A stretch of 41,691 nt of DNA from Gemmataceae bacterium (GCA_019748295.1 JAIEPT010000082.1:1-41691), one strand, 5' to 3'. Positions 17,956 to 27,452 are shown, counted from the first letter of the stretch. The notes: a model not told the origin generated them from the letters alone. Translations and numbers: made by a program.

Positions 17956-19002
17956 TCACTTCCAGACGCGGTCGGGATGGAAGTCGCTGTCGGTGAGATG
18001 AGCGGGGTACTGGAAGCGATCGAAGCAGTAGTATTCGACTTCTCGCTTCTGCTCGTCGAGCGAGACGATGAGGACCGGCAGACCGAGGTCGCCGTCGAAG
18101 AACCAGAGGCGTTGGCCGCCGTTCGGGAAGACCGATTCGGACTTCGCGGGAATCACCTGGAAGACGCATTCGACCTTCTGCTCGAACTCAGGTCGCTTGA
18201 GCAGGCCGACATAGCGGAGCGACGTCTGCGCGCCGGTTCGGGTGTGATCGTCCACCAGCTTGCCGAAGCGTTCGACGAGGTTTTCGATGCCGGCCTCCTT
18301 GATCGAATGCCGTGAGCGGTTGCGGACCATCATGCTGTCGGGCGCGACGCGGAATCGCTGGCCGCCGGGAAGCAATGGCACATCGCCGGAGGCGGTTAGC
18401 GTGTGGATCATGTTGTCGTGTTGGCCCTGGGCGTAGATGACTTCGCGTCCCTTGCCTTCGTTGCCCACCCATTTCATGTGGACGGAGAACGGCGTCTGGC
18501 GGAATTTGCAATCGATGACTTCTTCGGGCCGTGATTTGCCGTTAACGGATTCGCGGCGCCGCATCCGAAGTTGGTACGTGTCCATGAGCGCGACGCGGCG
18601 AACGGCCTGGCGATGCAGCAGGCGGAGTTTCTCGTCCTGCGAGACCGGTTCGGCCTCCTGGCTGTTCGAGAGAGGAACGGCCGTCGCGGCGAGGGCAGGC
18701 ATTGCGGCGGATTGAGGCTGGGCGGTTTCCTCCGCGGAAACCAGGCGAAGCTGAGCCGGCGCGGGGTTATACCCGGCAGGCGGATCGACAATGCAGAGAG
18801 CCTGCGGAATCGGCGTCGTTTCCCGGGCAGCCGCTTCCTTGGATGCGGCGTTCTCCACATCCGGCAGATTCGCTGATTTGGCGAACGGAGCGTTGTGCGA
18901 GAAGCGCGAGCCCGCCGAGGTCAGGTACTGGCCATTGAAGCCCATGCACCCAGCCATCGACGCAACGCAGGCAAACAGCGCAATCGAGCGCGCGACTCTC
19001 AT
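17956..19002 (-). CDS. DUF1571-type lipoprotein
   Basis: 348 residues. The N-terminal signal (MRVARSIALFACVASMAGC) ends in a lipobox-like MAGC with Cys19. After a Pro/Ala-rich linker of about 100 residues, the C-terminal domain from about 120 on has the pattern I associate with DUF1571: YQLRMRRRESVNGKSRPEE, FRQTPFSVHMKWVGNEGKGR and EVIYAQGQHDNMI. Function of the family is unknown. It may be related in fold to LolA/LppX-type lipid carriers. It is probably exported and membrane-attached. Confidence 0.85.
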   Translation of the reverse strand: MRVARSIALFACVASMAGCMGFNGQYLTSAGSRFSHNAPFAKSANLPDVENAASKEAAARETTPIPQALCIVDPPAGYNPAPAQLRLVSAEETAQPQSAAMPALAATAVPLSNSQEAEPVSQDEKLRLLHRQAVRRVALMDTYQLRMRRRESVNGKSRPEEVIDCKFRQTPFSVHMKWVGNEGKGREVIYAQGQHDNMIHTLTASGDVPLLPGGQRFRVAPDSMMVRNRSRHSIKEAGIENLVERFGKLVDDHTRTGAQTSLRYVGLLKRPEFEQKVECVFQVIPAKSESVFPNGGQRLWFFDGDLGLPVLIVSLDEQKREVEYYCFDRFQYPAHLTDSDFHPDRVWK

Positions 19003-19146
19003 GACGGCATCCGTTCCGTTTCAGAGCGCAGAATCGGACTCATAGTGTCGTTATCGGCTGCGAAAAAGACCAACTGGAGGAAAAGCCGGCAAATCCCGCA
19101 CAGTCGTTAACGTGGGAGGAGTTTTCGCATCTTTGTCAAATCACTC

Positions 19147-19183
19147 AAAGCCCAGGGGCGACCGCAGGGAGCTCCTGGGTTCC
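19147..19183. repeat. family C repeat, half copy
   Basis: AAAGCCCAGGGGCGACCGCA followed by GGGAGCTCCTGGGTTCC matches one arm of the family C palindromes. The opposing arm is absent nearby, and a family E element begins about 50 bp further on. Confidence 0.7.
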
Positions 19184-19234
19184 AGACCGCGCATGCAATT
19201 ACACTTCGGCGACCATTCCGTCGGGATAAAACGT

Positions 19235-19480
19235 TTTGCAGATGGATGTCGCGACGAACGTCGCGTTCTGTAGGGAACGCCCTCCGCGGCGTTCCGCCGG
19301 ACTGGACGCGTCCGATGGTTCGTCATCCAATTCGCAGTCCTCTCCCCCCCCGATTGCAGCGCTATTGAGCAAGCGGGGATCAGGGATGGTGGACGCGGCT
19401 ACTCGGACGCGTCCAGTTCGGCGGAACGCCACGGAGGGCGTTCCCTACAGGACGCGACGTTCGTCACATCCATCTGCAAA
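19235..19480. repeat. family E inverted repeat with ~80-bp arms
   Basis: The left arm at 19235-19314 (TTTGCAGATGGATGTCGCGA onward through TAGGGAACGCCCTCC and GACGCGTCC) and the right arm at 19405-19480 are near-perfect reverse complements, about 80 bp each, around a 90-bp loop. A half copy lies at 33981-34020. With the family C half copy, this accounts for most of the 510-bp gap between the two genes. No gene is seen in the loop. Confidence 0.85.
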
Positions 19481-19512
19481 CCGCCTCGAAAGCAGGGATG
19501 GCTTGAGACGAG

Positions 19513-20967
19513 TTACTTGCCCGCTTCCACATTGAGGATGCGGGCCTTGGGAACCGAAAGGTCCACCTTGATGAGCGATTCAGTCGCGGCTTCGCCGACG
19601 TTGCCGGCGAGATCGACGGCTTCCACCTTCACATGAAACTGGTACGGCACTCGCTCCGGCATGTTCCAGATGAAGCGGCTCGTGTTCGGGTGCTTCTCCA
19701 CGATCGGCGTCCAGGGGCCCGTCGGCGTTTCGGCGAACGAAATCGTGATCGGCTCGCGGCCCAGGTTCTTGTCTTTGGCGACCCAACCAATGGCGAGTTT
19801 CCCCTTATCGACGCCCTGCCCCACCAACACGCTCTGCAATTGCACGACCGGTTTCGTGAGGTCCACTTCGATCCAGAGCTGAGGCAGATCGCCAATCTGC
19901 GGCGGCCGATCGCCCAGGCCGACGCCGCTCTTGGCGACAAGAGAAATGCCGTAGACCCCTTCACCCGCGACCGGGAACGAAATCGGCGCCGATGACGCGC
20001 CTGCCTCGCCGCCTCCGAACGTATTGGGATACTTGTTCCACGTCCGGCGATCCATCGTGTACCAAAGTTCGATGGACGCGACGCCGGAAGGGCCCACATC
20101 CTTGAGATCGTAATTCAGGCTGATCCGCTTGGAATTGACGTAGCGCCGCTCGACGTCCGGGTTGTCCTGTCCGGTTCGATCCGGTGCGGGATTCGTATCG
20201 CCGTTGAAGCCGCTGCGATTGGGGCCCGGGCCGTTGGCGTCGAATCCGCCGGGACCGGAATTGAATCCCGGCGTGGCGCCGACGCCGCCTGAAGCGGCCT
20301 TATCGTTAAACGGCGTGCCTGGCGTGCCGTTCGGATTGATGGAAGTCGCCGCTTCGGCGGAGTTCTTCGCCTTGTCCTGCACCTGCATGCGCACGTCGAT
20401 CGGCCCAGCGCCTTGCGGAGCCCAGTAGACCTGCGTCGCATTGGCGGGGATAGGCACGACGTTCCACCGGCCGCCGCCGACGCGATACTCGAGGCGTGCG
20501 GAATCTGGGGAGGTCATATCGACATTGTCGTCCACGATTTCCCAGGTCACGCCCACGTCGCTGCCGCGGGGTTGCAACGGGTGAAGCGAAACCCGAGGCG
20601 CCACCGTGTCGATGACGACGCGCAGGCTTGGCGGCGCGTTCTGCATGGACGACGGGTTGAGGCGTCCTTCGAAATCGTTGGTTTGGACGGCGAACCAAAT
20701 CATGCCGTCGCGATCGCTGCTGAAGGGGAAGTTTTTCTGATTCGCCTCGGCCTTCGCCGCCGCCTGCCAGGTGCGCCCCTGGTCGGTAGACATGAAGAGC
20801 GTGAGTGCTTTGAGCCGGGTTTCGGCGCCGGGAGGCAGATTGAAGGGAACGCGGAAGTCGCGTTGCCGCGAATAGATGACGCCGCCGAGCGCATCCTGGG
20901 CGCGGGCCGTGTTCGCCGAAGCGAAGGCCGACGCCAAGAGGAGCGTCATCGTCACCGAGTTCCGCAT
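19513..20967 (-). CDS. secreted protein with beta-sandwich repeats, unknown function
   Basis: 484 residues starting MRNSVTMTLLLASAFASANT, with a Sec signal cleaved after ARAQ. Several modules of about 90-100 residues look like Ig/fibronectin-type domains: RTWQAAAKAEANQKNFPFSS with VDTVAPRVSLHPL, then RTWNKYPNTF, then GPWTPIVEKHPNTSRFIWNM. The phrases D-x-TxPxV and AVDLAGNVGEAA are typical of Ig-like repeats. A Gly/Asn/Pro-rich linker (GFNSGPGGFDANGPGPNRSG) separates two halves. It probably acts at the cell surface or in the periplasm. The start has AGGAA upstream, and a longer frame is open but starts in non-coding-like sequence. Confidence 0.8.
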   Translation of the reverse strand: MRNSVTMTLLLASAFASANTARAQDALGGVIYSRQRDFRVPFNLPPGAETRLKALTLFMSTDQGRTWQAAAKAEANQKNFPFSSDRDGMIWFAVQTNDFEGRLNPSSMQNAPPSLRVVIDTVAPRVSLHPLQPRGSDVGVTWEIVDDNVDMTSPDSARLEYRVGGGRWNVVPIPANATQVYWAPQGAGPIDVRMQVQDKAKNSAEAATSINPNGTPGTPFNDKAASGGVGATPGFNSGPGGFDANGPGPNRSGFNGDTNPAPDRTGQDNPDVERRYVNSKRISLNYDLKDVGPSGVASIELWYTMDRRTWNKYPNTFGGGEAGASSAPISFPVAGEGVYGISLVAKSGVGLGDRPPQIGDLPQLWIEVDLTKPVVQLQSVLVGQGVDKGKLAIGWVAKDKNLGREPITISFAETPTGPWTPIVEKHPNTSRFIWNMPERVPYQFHVKVEAVDLAGNVGEAATESLIKVDLSVPKARILNVEAGK

Positions 20968-21110
20968 GGTGGTTCCTGGTGCTCGGCGAGAGGCCGGGCG
21001 ACGCCGTAGGCAAACCCGTCCCGCGGCCCCGCGCTGCGGAGTCTCTGGGTAAGATCGGCAACGCCGCAAAAGCGACTTGAGCGAAACCGGGAGAATGAAA
21101 CAAGAAGGCC

Positions 21111-21218
21111 GCTTCTATGTAGCCCTCTCGCTCCGCGAGAGGTAAGCGGCAGCGAAGCTTGCAACGGCATGGCATTCATCCGCTTACCTCTCGCGGAGCG
21201 AGAGGGCTACATGGAAGC
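21111..21218. repeat. family D palindrome
   Basis: GCTTCTATGTAGCCCTCTCG through CTCCGCGAGAGGTAAGCGG, and its reverse complement ending GAGGGCTACATGGAAGC, form a 108-bp inverted repeat. A second copy lies at 25469-25618 in a longer nested version. It ends 4 bp before the stop of the esterase gene. Confidence 0.9.
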
Positions 21219-21222
21219 AGAA

Positions 21223-22281
21223 TCATCGTTTCAGCCAGCGGTCGAAGAACTTGTACGACGCATCGCGCGCATCGTCGGGGAAGTCGTGCCCCGCATTGGG
21301 ATAGACGGCCGAAAGTTTCTCTTCCGCTCCAAGCAACCGAAAGACGGGTTGAGCAGCTTTCACGCACTCCTTGACGCCGTCCACATCGAAATTGTCGTCC
21401 CGCACCGGAGCACTCGCCAACACCGCGCGCGGAGCGATGGCGGCCAGCACCTCCGTGAAGTCGAACGGCATCTTCTCCGGCTTCGCCTCATACACGCTTT
21501 TGATCCGCGGCATGTAGCCCGCATGGCTCCATCCGGCGAGGTTCCCCTTCATGTAGCTGCGGAAGCTGCAGAAGCCGCAGTTGGATACGGTCGCCTTCAC
21601 CCGTTCGTCGAAGGCCGCGAGAAACAGGCTGTTGTGCCCGCCCAGCGAATGGCCGATGACGCCGAGTCGATCGCCATCCACCTCGGGCAGCGACTGCAGC
21701 AGATCGAGTCCGACACGGTGATTCCAGATGCCCAGCATCGTGGCGCTGACGAATCCGTTTTCGTAGGGATCGAACTTGTACCCGCCCGATTTCACGTAAT
21801 CAGGGCAAAGCGCGACGTAGCCGCGTTCGACGAGATGGATCGCGTAGTGCCGATCTTTCTTGTCGCCGAGGCCTGCGGGGATGCCTTTGCCCAGAGCGAG
21901 GCTGGTCGGATGCAGGCAAAGGATGCCGGGCGTCTTGCCGTTGAGTCGAGCGGGAATGAAGAGATACGCCGATACGCGGTTGTTCTTGCCGGCCGCGTAG
22001 GTCAACGTCTTGCGAATGTAGGTCGTCGTCTTCACGGTCTCGGTGACGTCGACCGCGAGCGGAACCTTCGCCTCCGTGGGCATCGGGCCCATCGCCTTTT
22101 CCATGTTCGCGAGGATGTGAGCCCGCCGTTTCCGCCACTCTTCCGGCGTGCGGATCGGCAGGTCTTTGTCGCCGCTCTTGAGTTGCAGCAGGTCGAACTT
22201 GTCCGGATAGAAGGGCGCCTCTTGGGCCGGCAGCACCGGCGTGCAGCAAAGGAGGAGCAGAAAAGAATGAGTCATTCGCAT
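21223..22281 (-). CDS. secreted alpha/beta hydrolase, acetyl-esterase/dienelactone-hydrolase type
   Basis: 352 residues with a signal peptide (FLLLLCCTPVLPAQ). The catalytic triad is visible: Ser212 in GHSLGGH, Asp295 or Asp296 in PVRDDNFD and His332 in NAGHDFP. The LCLHPTS segment at 121-127 fits the oxyanion strand. By pattern it fits exported planctomycete hydrolases related to acetyl-xylan esterase and dienelactone hydrolase, which act on carbohydrate esters; the substrate is inference. The Tm-1-like gene lies immediately upstream with a 46-bp gap, which suggests one transcript. Confidence 0.88.
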   Translation of the reverse strand: MRMTHSFLLLLCCTPVLPAQEAPFYPDKFDLLQLKSGDKDLPIRTPEEWRKRRAHILANMEKAMGPMPTEAKVPLAVDVTETVKTTTYIRKTLTYAAGKNNRVSAYLFIPARLNGKTPGILCLHPTSLALGKGIPAGLGDKKDRHYAIHLVERGYVALCPDYVKSGGYKFDPYENGFVSATMLGIWNHRVGLDLLQSLPEVDGDRLGVIGHSLGGHNSLFLAAFDERVKATVSNCGFCSFRSYMKGNLAGWSHAGYMPRIKSVYEAKPEKMPFDFTEVLAAIAPRAVLASAPVRDDNFDVDGVKECVKAAQPVFRLLGAEEKLSAVYPNAGHDFPDDARDASYKFFDRWLKR

Positions 22282-22327
22282 GCGGGTTCTCCAAAGACGA
22301 CGAGCGACAGCATACCGCGTGGAACGA

Positions 22328-23536
22328 CTAAAGCCGCATCAGTTTTTGCAGCATCGCGGCGGCTTGATTTGCAAACTCGGGATCGTTGATGTGGAGATCC
22401 AACTCGATCAGCTGCACCATCGGGCCGATCCAGTTGCGGATGCTTTGGAACAACGCGTGGTCCGCCTCGGGCCACCAGAAGGGTTGCCCTTCGCGATCGA
22501 TCGCGCTGACGCCGCGGAGCGGGATAAGCACGGCGGTCGGCCCTGAAGCTGCGCTCGCCTTCTCGGCGATCTCTTTGCCGAGCTTGTCGTTCTCCTCAGG
22601 CGTGGTTCGCATCAACGTGACGGAGGTGTTGTGTTGGTAGAATCGGCGATCTTCGAACTTCTCGGGAACCGTGTCGCGCGGGCCGAAGTTCACCATGTCC
22701 AGGGCGCCGAGCGAGATGACCTGTGGGATCCCCTTGATCGCAGCGGCCGTAAGTCGGTCCTTCCCCGCGCTGAGGATGCCGCCGACGAGTTCATCCGCCA
22801 ACTCGGTTGTCGTTATGTCGAACACGCCTTGCACGAGGCCGTCGCGCACGAAGGATTCCATCGTCAAGCCGCCGGCGCCCGTGGCGTGGAAGACGAGCAT
22901 TTCAAAGCCCGCCCCTTCGAGCGTCTTTTGAGCGGCGCTCACGCAGGGCGTCGTCACGCCGAACATCGTCGCCGCCAGCAATGGCCGTTCGCTGGCCTCT
23001 GGCACGGCCGGCTTGTGCTTCACCATGCCCGCCATCGCATGGGCGGCATTGGAAAGGACCGTGCGGCTGATGCGATTGAGGCCGCTGATATCGACGACCG
23101 AATGCATCATGAGGATGTCGCGGACGCCGACATACTGCTTAACCTGGCCTGACGCGAGCGTGCTGACCATGAGTTTGGGGATGCCGAAAGGCAAGGCCCG
23201 CATCGCCGCGGTGGCGATGACCGTGCCCGCGGAACCGCCGAGGCCGAGGATGCCGTCCACCTTGCCTTGCTGATGCAGTTGAGCGACGAGTTTCGCGGCT
23301 CCCGCCGCGGCGGTTTCGACGGCTTTGCCGCGATCGCCCGCGCGGACGATCGCATTCATTGTTGTCCCCGCCGTCTTGAATACCTGTTCGCGCCCTACAT
23401 CCGGCTCGAAAGTGGGAGGAAGCTGCGAACCCGCGTCGATGGTCAATGTGGCGACATCCAACGCGTTCAAGATATCGCGGACGAAGCGGAACTCGTTCCC
23501 CTTGGTGTCGAACGTTCCGAGCAGGACGACGGGCAT
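22328..23536 (-). CDS. Tm-1-like ATP-binding protein (UPF0261)
   Basis: 402 residues starting MPVVLLGTFDTKGNEFRFVR, the typical beginning of the UPF0261/Tm-1 family. GLGGSAGT and KLMVSTLASG are further family motifs, with FHATGAGGLTMESF in the C-terminal domain. In plants the homologous domain of tomato Tm-1 binds a viral replicase and ATP; the bacterial role is unknown. The ATG start is chosen because it opens the conserved N-terminus. The frame extends 15 codons upstream. It is followed by the esterase gene in a probable two-gene unit. Confidence 0.92.
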   Translation of the reverse strand: MPVVLLGTFDTKGNEFRFVRDILNALDVATLTIDAGSQLPPTFEPDVGREQVFKTAGTTMNAIVRAGDRGKAVETAAAGAAKLVAQLHQQGKVDGILGLGGSAGTVIATAAMRALPFGIPKLMVSTLASGQVKQYVGVRDILMMHSVVDISGLNRISRTVLSNAAHAMAGMVKHKPAVPEASERPLLAATMFGVTTPCVSAAQKTLEGAGFEMLVFHATGAGGLTMESFVRDGLVQGVFDITTTELADELVGGILSAGKDRLTAAAIKGIPQVISLGALDMVNFGPRDTVPEKFEDRRFYQHNTSVTLMRTTPEENDKLGKEIAEKASAASGPTAVLIPLRGVSAIDREGQPFWWPEADHALFQSIRNWIGPMVQLIELDLHINDPEFANQAAAMLQKLMRL

Positions 23537-23572
23537 GTTGCGTTCTCGCCAAGGAAATAGGTAGCACTGGTT

Positions 23573-23691
23573 GGGTGGCACGCCCCGAGTGGAGCGAAGG
23601 GCGTGGTGAAACGCCCGAAAGCTTATTGCAAATTAAATTGGGCGTCAGCACCTTTTCCCACGCCCTTCGCTACACTCAGGGCGTGCCGCCC
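23573..23691. repeat. family I inverted repeat
   Basis: GGGTGGCACGCCCCGAGTGG (with AGCGAAGGGCGTGG) at 23573-23606 and its reverse complement at 23658-23691 form arms of about 34 bp with a few mismatches, around a 51-bp loop. It is the only copy in the window and fills the gap between two minus-strand genes. Confidence 0.8.
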
Positions 23692-23716
23692 GAGTCACCG
23701 GTGCCACCAGTGGCGG

Positions 23717-25357
23717 CTACGATGCCTTCGGCTTCAGAGTCGGCGGCGGCGGCGAGCGGAAGGGTTCGAGCTTCTTGGGAAACCGTTCCGGCGCGTTGAC
23801 GAAGTTGTGGTGCAACGCCTCAGCCATCATCTCGCGCAGATCGGGATGGGATCGCCAGATGAACTGGTTGTTGCGTGCGATGCTCACCTTCTTGTCCGCC
23901 TTGCTCTCCGCGAACTTGGCTTCCGCTTCGACAAGTTGCACAAAGATGCGGTTCGATTCGTCCGACTGATCGCGGAACGCCAGCACCGCGGCTTTGCCGA
24001 ACTTTCCGAGCGAGCGATAGGGGACCGGCCGCTCGGCGCGATCGAGTTCCTCGAAGAGTTTCTCGGCATCCGCGAGATCGCGCTCCTTGAGGTAAAGCAC
24101 GCTCAGTTCGATCGAATACTTGACCCCGACGGCAACATCCAAAGGCGTGTTCGGCTTGATGTAGTCATGCACAAGCCGAATCAGGTCTTTCTCATGCTCG
24201 CGCTGCGGGTTGGCCTTCGGAGGCTCAACCAATACCTGTCCTGGAATCATCGGCACGGACGGACCCGAAGCTGCGCCGACGCCGTTCCAGAGCCAACCCA
24301 GCATGAGGCCCCCGACCAACGCGACCGCCACGCCCGCAACTCCCATCCACAAGGCAGACGACGAACGCGGCGGCTCCACGATCGGAATCATCGGCGACGA
24401 ATTGGCGCCCGACATCGATAGTCCGATCGTGCCGCTCTGCGATCCCGAAGGGGAGCCGACCAGCAACATCTCGCGGACCTTCGCGATATCGCGAAGCACC
24501 TCGCGTCCCGTCTGATATCGCTCCTCCGGTTTCTTCGCGATCATCTTGTGCACGATTTGGCACAACTCGATCGGCAGATCGGGGCGAATATCATTGAGCG
24601 GCGCTGCTTCCTTTTGCACATGCTGCACCGCCACCTCGAAGGGCGTCTCGCCGCGAAAAGGCGGATGGCCGGCAAACAGGTGGTAGCAAGTGATGCCGAA
24701 GGAGTAGATGTCGGTGCGGTGATCGATGTCCTTCTTCCCCTCCACCTGCTCGGGGCTCATGTAGAGCGGAGTCCCCATCGTGACGGCCGAGCCGGTGAGG
24801 CTCGGGGTGGCTGCGGTCTGATCCTCGAAGCGGCGCGATAGGCCGAAGTCGGCGACCTTCACCTCCCCCTTGCGGGTGATGAGGATGTTCTCCGGCTTGA
24901 TGTCGCGGTGGATGATGCCGAGTTCGCTAGCTCGCTGAATGGCGGACGCGACCTGACTCATGATCCGCAGTCCAAGATTCGCGTCGGGCGGGCCTTTTTT
25001 CTCGATGAACTCGCGCAGCGTTCGGCCTTCGACGAACTCCAGGGCGATGAAATGCTTGCCGTCCATCTGCCCGATGGCGTGAATCTGCACGATGTTGGCA
25101 TGGGTGACTCGGGCGACGGATTCGGCTTCGCGCTGAAAACGCAGCAGTGCCGTCTGATTGGCAGCGAGTTCGGGCTTGAGCAACTTGAGAGCGACGTGTC
25201 GTTTGAGCGAGACTTGCTCGGCTAGATAGACCTGCCCCATTCCGCCCTGTCCGAGCCGGCGCAGCACGCGGTAATCGCCAAGCGTCGCGCCGGTAAGGTC
25301 GCGTTCCTCGGCCTCAGTGAACAAAGGATCGCTCAGATTCGACGTCGGATCCGCCAT
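23717..25357 (-). CDS. transmembrane Ser/Thr protein kinase (PknB type)
   Basis: 546 residues. Kinase domain at about 28-295 with all catalytic elements: GQGGMGQVYLAE (37-48), VALK with Lys58, HRDIKPENIL (150-159), DFGLSRR (170-176) and MSPEQ (200-204). A Ser-rich juxtamembrane linker precedes one membrane helix (about 336-357), then a C-terminal domain of about 190 residues of unknown type ending in FRSPPPPTLKPKAS. It phosphorylates proteins in the cytoplasm in response to an outside signal. The start at 25357 follows CCAGGACGG, and the longer frame from 25408 is less likely. The WD40 protein gene is next upstream and could be functionally linked. Confidence 0.95.
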   Translation of the reverse strand: MADPTSNLSDPLFTEAEERDLTGATLGDYRVLRRLGQGGMGQVYLAEQVSLKRHVALKLLKPELAANQTALLRFQREAESVARVTHANIVQIHAIGQMDGKHFIALEFVEGRTLREFIEKKGPPDANLGLRIMSQVASAIQRASELGIIHRDIKPENILITRKGEVKVADFGLSRRFEDQTAATPSLTGSAVTMGTPLYMSPEQVEGKKDIDHRTDIYSFGITCYHLFAGHPPFRGETPFEVAVQHVQKEAAPLNDIRPDLPIELCQIVHKMIAKKPEERYQTGREVLRDIAKVREMLLVGSPSGSQSGTIGLSMSGANSSPMIPIVEPPRSSSALWMGVAGVAVALVGGLMLGWLWNGVGAASGPSVPMIPGQVLVEPPKANPQREHEKDLIRLVHDYIKPNTPLDVAVGVKYSIELSVLYLKERDLADAEKLFEELDRAERPVPYRSLGKFGKAAVLAFRDQSDESNRIFVQLVEAEAKFAESKADKKVSIARNNQFIWRSHPDLREMMAEALHHNFVNAPERFPKKLEPFRSPPPPTLKPKAS

Positions 25358-25468
25358 GACACCGTCCTGGATGCGCGACCCGGCATCGTGCCGAGCCGTC
25401 GGACTCATTAAACTCCGCGACGCGGCGAAACGCCAACGCCTCTCATGCGGAATTCATGCAGGCGAGCA

Positions 25469-25618
25469 GAGCCCGAGCGCCAGCGAGGGTCTTCTATGTA
25501 GCCCTCTCGCTCCGCGAGAGGTACGCGGATGAATGCCATGCTGCGGCGTGGCGTGCTGCCGCTTACCTCTCGCGGAGCGAGAGGGCTACATAGAAGACCC
25601 TCGCTTGCGCTCAGGCTC
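25469..25618. repeat. family D palindrome, extended form
   Basis: The core CTATGTAGCCCTCTCGCTCC and its reverse complement match 21111-21218. Here it is enclosed by a further inverted pair GAGCCCGAGCGCCAGCGAGG and CCTCGCTTGCGCTCAGGCTC, so the whole 150 bp is one longer hairpin. It lies between the kinase and WD40 genes and could separate their transcripts. Confidence 0.9.
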
Positions 25619-25637
25619 TGACGGAGCCGTAATGTGG

Positions 25638-27452
25638 TCACTTTCGTTTGCGCAGGTCGTTGAGGCTGTACTGCGAACTGGTCGTGTTCGCATGGCCGGC
25701 GAAAAGATGCTGGCCGTCGGCGGAAAACGCCAGCGACGTCACCTGGCTATCCACTTCGATCTCGGCGAGTTCTTCGCCGCGGGCACTCCAGAGGCGGAGC
25801 GTCATGTCCTCGCTGCCGGAAGCGAGCAGCGATCCGTCGGCACTGTAGGCCAACGCGCGGATCGTGCCTTCGTGGCCATCCAATTCGTCGAGCAAGGCGC
25901 CGTTTTCGGCATCCCACAGGCACACCGCGAAATCGACGGTGGCCGAGGCGAATCGTTTGCCGTCGGGATGGAAAGCGAGCGCGGTCGCTCCTTCGGCGAT
26001 CGTGGCGATTTCGGCTCGTTCTTCGAGGTTCCACAGGCTGATGGCGCCGTTCGATCCGCCGGTGGCAAGCCAGTCGATGCCGCCGACCGCGAGAACTTTC
26101 CCCTGCGGATGAAACGCCAACGCCTGCACCGCCGCGCCTTCAAGGGCATCGGGGATCAGCAAAATCGGTTCGCCGTCGCTGGTGCGCCAAATCCATACGC
26201 CGACGCCGGTGGTGCTTGCCGAGGCAAGCGTCGTGCCGTCAGGCGAGAACGTTACCAAGGTGATCGGCTCTTCGGGGCCGTCCATCGCCACCTTCAGCGA
26301 ACCGTCGGCCGTGTTCCACAGGCCCAGCGTCTTTTCGGCGGCGGTCGCAAGGAACTTGCCGTCGGGGCTGAACGCGACCATATGCACCGGCGAGCGTCCA
26401 GGGATCGCCAGCAAGTTGGCCTTGCCCGAAGGATCCCAAATGCGAGTCACCAGGCCGCCCGAATTGCTTGCCACTCGGCCGTTCGGCGCGACCGCGACGA
26501 AGGTCGTGGTCGTCGCACGAGTGCCGGCTCCGCCAATCGATTGACCGGTGGCGGAATCCCACACATGAATCAGGCGATCGCCCGTCGCGGCGAGCTTCTT
26601 GCCGTCCGCACTGAATGCGAGCGCCCGCACTTCGCTTTCGACTCCCGACAGCACATGCGTTTCTCGCTTCTGCTCGAAATCCCATACGCGAACCTTGTTC
26701 GCGGAGTCGGCCGTCGCCAACAGCGACCCGTCGTGACTGAACGTCGCCGCAGTCACCTGGGCGGAATGATTGTTGAGTAGGATGAGCGGTTGTTGCGTGG
26801 CCGTGTCCCAGACGCGTGCGGTCGAATCCCAGCCGATGCTGACCAACACGTTCTTCTTCGGATGCCAGGCGATGGCGGGAATGCGGTCGGTATGCCCCTT
26901 GAGCAGGCCGATGAGCGTCCCCTTCGTCAGATCCCAGAGCGAGATCAGCTTGTCTTCGCTGGCGACGGCCAACGTCTTGCCGTCGCCGCTGAAGGCGAGG
27001 GCGCTGATCGGCCTCTTGTGATGATCCAGCTTGCGAACGACATGATGCCCCGCGAAGTCCCAGTAGCGCACGCTGCCGTTGTCGTAGCCCGTCGCGATGA
27101 AGGCGGGATCCGGGTGGAACGCGAGTGCCGACACCCATGAATCTTGGCCCAGGGCCGTCAGGATGTTGCCGGACGACGTGTCCCACAGGGTAAGGTCGTT
27201 GCTTGCGGAGGCGAGGACGCGGGCATCGCGGCTGAAGGCCCACAGCGTTTCGAGATCGCTGAGGCGATGCCACTCGAGTTGCTGACCGCCGTCGATCTTC
27301 CAATGGCGGACGATGCCGGGCTCTTCCACCGACCAGAGGGAGCCGTCCGAAGCGAAGGCGAGCGTGATCAGGTCGCCATCGACATGAAGCTGCGGCTCGC
27401 CGAAGGTAGCCAGGCGCGTCAAGGATCCGGACGGGAGGGTGGCAGAGGGCAT
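25638..27452 (-). CDS. WD40 repeat beta-propeller protein
   Basis: 604 residues made almost entirely of WD40 repeats of about 40 residues, for example LWDLTKGTLIG, VRVWDFEQKRE, IHVWDSATGQS, SLWNLEERAEI and LRLWSARGEEL. The number of W/S-D-type blade ends suggests about 13-14 repeats, that is two propellers. There is no signal peptide or membrane helix. The usual role is a protein-binding scaffold. In planctomycetes such domains are often fused to kinases, and here the kinase gene is the downstream neighbour. The ATG at 27452 was used because the upstream extension reads through non-coding sequence. Confidence 0.9.
   Translation of the reverse strand: MPSATLPSGSLTRLATFGEPQLHVDGDLITLAFASDGSLWSVEEPGIVRHWKIDGGQQLEWHRLSDLETLWAFSRDARVLASASNDLTLWDTSSGNILTALGQDSWVSALAFHPDPAFIATGYDNGSVRYWDFAGHHVVRKLDHHKRPISALAFSGDGKTLAVASEDKLISLWDLTKGTLIGLLKGHTDRIPAIAWHPKKNVLVSIGWDSTARVWDTATQQPLILLNNHSAQVTAATFSHDGSLLATADSANKVRVWDFEQKRETHVLSGVESEVRALAFSADGKKLAATGDRLIHVWDSATGQSIGGAGTRATTTTFVAVAPNGRVASNSGGLVTRIWDPSGKANLLAIPGRSPVHMVAFSPDGKFLATAAEKTLGLWNTADGSLKVAMDGPEEPITLVTFSPDGTTLASASTTGVGVWIWRTSDGEPILLIPDALEGAAVQALAFHPQGKVLAVGGIDWLATGGSNGAISLWNLEERAEIATIAEGATALAFHPDGKRFASATVDFAVCLWDAENGALLDELDGHEGTIRALAYSADGSLLASGSEDMTLRLWSARGEELAEIEVDSQVTSLAFSADGQHLFAGHANTTSSQYSLNDLRKRK

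Noticed and set aside
23446..23799. Plus-strand frame over the family I repeat
   Set aside because: Made of repeat sequence and antisense to the Tm-1-like and kinase gene ends.
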